Part shown: in pieces, positions 62,814 through 64,000 of the stretch
Layout of the letters: each line of letters starts with the position of its first letter
Numbering within the stretch: the stretch's first letter is position 1
From: Hydrogenedens sp964549105
GTDB taxonomy: Bacteria > Hydrogenedentota > Hydrogenedentia > Hydrogenedentales > Hydrogenedentaceae
DNA length: 64,000 nucleotides
Assembly (NCBI GenBank): GCA_964549105.1
Contig: CAZJTZ010000001.1
Location: forward strand, 124,001-188,000
Direction: 5' to 3'
Position numbers and translations under genes: made by a program
The notes under the pieces: generated by a model
Told to the model about the DNA's origin: nothing
Databases searched by the model: none
The model's input: the letters and a program-made list of their open reading frames with translations, nothing else

Positions 62814-63542
62814 TTAATTCTGTTTTTTTGTAATAGTTTCTATCCAAAGTTTAATCTGTTCTCTCGCGTGCATGGATGAATAGAGTAAATTAAAACTATG
62901 CTCATCTGTGGGGTATGACCTTAATTCACAAAAAGAACGATTTTTCTGGTATAACTGTAAAGAGAAGTTATATGATTTTTCATCGTTCTCACCCACTACA
63001 ATTAAGGTAGGGAAATAAAACAATTCTGTAAGATTACTGTTTGTGATTAAATTTTCATTATTGCAATAAGGGGAAATTAATATTAAGCCTTCAGAACAAT
63101 TTGTATCTGTTTGCAAACAATAGGATACACATGCCAACTCATCTGTCATCATTATAATACTTTTTTCATCTTTTTCAAGCAAAGATTTAATCAAAACACA
63201 TGTTGAATTAATATTTCCCCTTTGTTCGGAAGAATTTAATGTCGTATTCAGAATGGTTCCCCAATCTGCTTTTAAAATAGCAATTTCATATCCGTTATAT
63301 AAAAAATCTTCAAAAACAGACTTAATCTGTTCCAGGTCTTCATCTTCTTTTACAAAAAGGATTACCTTTATTCTTTTTAGTTCTGAACTATTAGGAGTAA
63401 GTTGCTGAATAAAGACAGGGATTTTATCAATAGAATATGTATGCTCAGAAAAAGCAGGGGCACTATTTTTCTTACACTGCATTAGAAAGATAATGGTAAA
63501 AATAACTATATAAAGGAAATATATTTTCTTTGCCTTAGACAT
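62814..63542 (-). CDS. Lipoprotein-like protein with degenerate alpha/beta-hydrolase fold
   Basis: A 242-residue protein with a hydrophobic N-terminus ending FLMQCKKNS, a marginal lipobox (Gln before Cys). The rest looks like an alpha/beta-hydrolase: strands IKVILFV, YEIAILKADW and a late PTLIVVGENDEKSYN then TDEHSFNLLY supplying Asp and His positions. The nucleophile elbow, normally GxSxG, reads TDELACVSY, so the Ser is not present and it is probably non-catalytic. It overlaps no gene but precedes the retropepsin/PDZ gene closely on the same strand. A strong hairpin separates it from SCP2, with an AGG ribosome site at the hairpin's base. Confidence 0.62.
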   Translation of the reverse strand: MSKAKKIYFLYIVIFTIIFLMQCKKNSAPAFSEHTYSIDKIPVFIQQLTPNSSELKRIKVILFVKEDEDLEQIKSVFEDFLYNGYEIAILKADWGTILNTTLNSSEQRGNINSTCVLIKSLLEKDEKSIIMMTDELACVSYCLQTDTNCSEGLILISPYCNNENLITNSNLTELFYFPTLIVVGENDEKSYNFSLQLYQKNRSFCELRSYPTDEHSFNLLYSSMHAREQIKLWIETITKKQN

Positions 63543-63551
63543 ACGATACCT

Positions 63552-63585
63552 GGCAGGAAATACTTACCGTTAAGTATTTCCTGCC
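63552..63585 (-). promoter_or_regulatory. Perfect 15-pair hairpin abutting a ribosome binding site
   Basis: GGCAGGAAATACTTA (63552-63566) and TAAGTATTTCCTGCC (63571-63585) form a perfect stem with a 4-base loop. On the minus strand it begins 10 bases past the SCP2 stop and ends beside the AGG (63549-63551) of the next gene. There is no T-tract, so it looks more like an mRNA processing or translation-control element than a terminator. Confidence 0.65.
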
Positions 63586-63595
63586 TAAAAAGGAT

Positions 63596-63919
63596 TTAGC
63601 CCAGATTAAAAATGGACTGTAATTTTAATGCAAGGGTCATATCTCCTTGAATCTTTAGTTTGCCTGTCAAGAATGCTGTCTGACCGTTTAGTTTCCCAGC
63701 CACTAAATCAAGAAAATCACTTGCAGAAATTGTTAATGTAATATTGGATTTTTCTGCTTTTCCTTGATTTACAGAAACCTGACCATCGTTAATAGCGACT
63801 GCCCACTCTCCCCCATCATCTCCAGTAACGACGAACTGGTATGTTACATTCATCCCTTTGATTTTTGTAGGTTCGATTTTAGATGGAATTTGATTAAAAA
63901 ATTCTGCTATCTGGGACAT
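63596..63919 (-). CDS. SCP2 sterol/lipid-binding domain protein
   Basis: A 107-residue single-domain SCP2 protein, the normal size of a free-standing bacterial SCP2. VTYQFVVTGDDGGEWAVAIN and ITLTISASDFLDLVAGKLNG, then AFLTGKLKIQGDMTLALKLQ are the family core strands and helix; the C-terminus forms the lipid pocket lid. SCP2 proteins bind lipids or fatty-acyl-CoA and may carry them. GGGAGG lies eight bases before the ATG. It heads a minus-strand group with the lipoprotein-like and retropepsin/PDZ genes. Confidence 0.93.
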   Translation of the reverse strand: MSQIAEFFNQIPSKIEPTKIKGMNVTYQFVVTGDDGGEWAVAINDGQVSVNQGKAEKSNITLTISASDFLDLVAGKLNGQTAFLTGKLKIQGDMTLALKLQSIFNLG

Positions 63920-64000
63920 AGTTATAACCTCCCTCGATACGGGTTAAATTTTTTCTGTAAGCCCATGCTCACAGAATTTACAACTTCTTTTAATGTAAAA

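Overview
The window is AT-rich bacterial chromosome from a Gram-negative organism. An LpxL/HtrB-type acyltransferase, secreted proteins with signal peptides, a PilT ATPase and FlgK all imply two membranes. The best lineage guess is Candidatus Hydrogenedentes (NKB19) or a close relative. This rests on one recurring signature: secreted proteins with (V/I/P)EG-type linkers joined to a dockerin-like double repeat (ELLRVIQFFN...GYHC...EDG). It is inference from remembered family features, not a database result.

Layout. 1-4.9 kb: the end of a secreted protein that runs off the left edge, a 1140-residue EF-hand/EG-repeat/dockerin-like protein and a small secreted half-dockerin protein, all on the minus strand. 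5.1-9.8 kb: rpoN (sigma-54) converging on a secreted GH2 beta-galactosidase. 9.9-13.1 kb: a plus-strand run of rfbC, a membrane-tethered TAXI-like binding protein and a YhaM-like OB/HD protein. 13.1-13.8 kb: a gene-free stretch with palindromic repeats. 13.8-21.1 kb: a minus-strand block with a UroD/MtaA-like methyltransferase, uvrA, a DUF4097-like secreted protein and a sphingosine-1-phosphate-lyase-like PLP enzyme. 21.6-27.2 kb: a CoA-transferase, a HAD phosphatase, a secreted neutral-ceramidase-like protein and a REC-GAF-HD-GYP regulator. 27.2-32.4 kb: two more large secreted modular proteins. One carries dockerin-like, cohesin-like, PKD and beta-helix parts; the other contains a near-perfect 810-bp-offset tandem duplication. 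32.5-37.3 kb: ispE, an ABC1/UbiB-like kinase with an apparent AUU start, and a secreted GH36-like protein. 37.5-41.8 kb: a GspF/PilC-like protein, a parvulin, an aspartate/aromatic aminotransferase, a hemolysin III family protein and nagB. 41.8-46.1 kb: a minus-strand envelope run (GT2, SDR epimerase, LpxL-like acyltransferase, beta-CASP nuclease). 46.2-54.6 kb: a GH63-like glucosidase, pilT, flgK and a beta-lactamase/NamZ fusion. 54.7-57.3 kb: a histone-H1-like Lys/Ala protein with a hairpin leader and terminator, hslV and a sigma-54 activator. 57.7-61.0 kb: a secreted TIM-barrel protein and a two-domain PPK2. 61.2-61.5 kb: an unassigned GC-rich structured RNA with its own promoter. 61.7-63.9 kb: a retropepsin/PDZ protein, a degenerate hydrolase-like lipoprotein and an SCP2 protein.

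How it fits together. Housekeeping genes (uvrA, ispE, nagB, hslV, rpoN) are interspersed with a heavy load of secreted carbohydrate-active and modular surface proteins, suggesting a heterotroph feeding on complex polymers. rpoN and a NifA-type activator in one window point to sigma-54 control of unidentified targets. A ceramidase-like secreted enzyme and an S1P-lyase-like enzyme within about 6 kb suggest sphingolipid turnover. The most novel items are the unassigned RNA, the shared secreted modules with dockerin/cohesin-like parts, the AUU start, and the hairpin-led H1-like gene.
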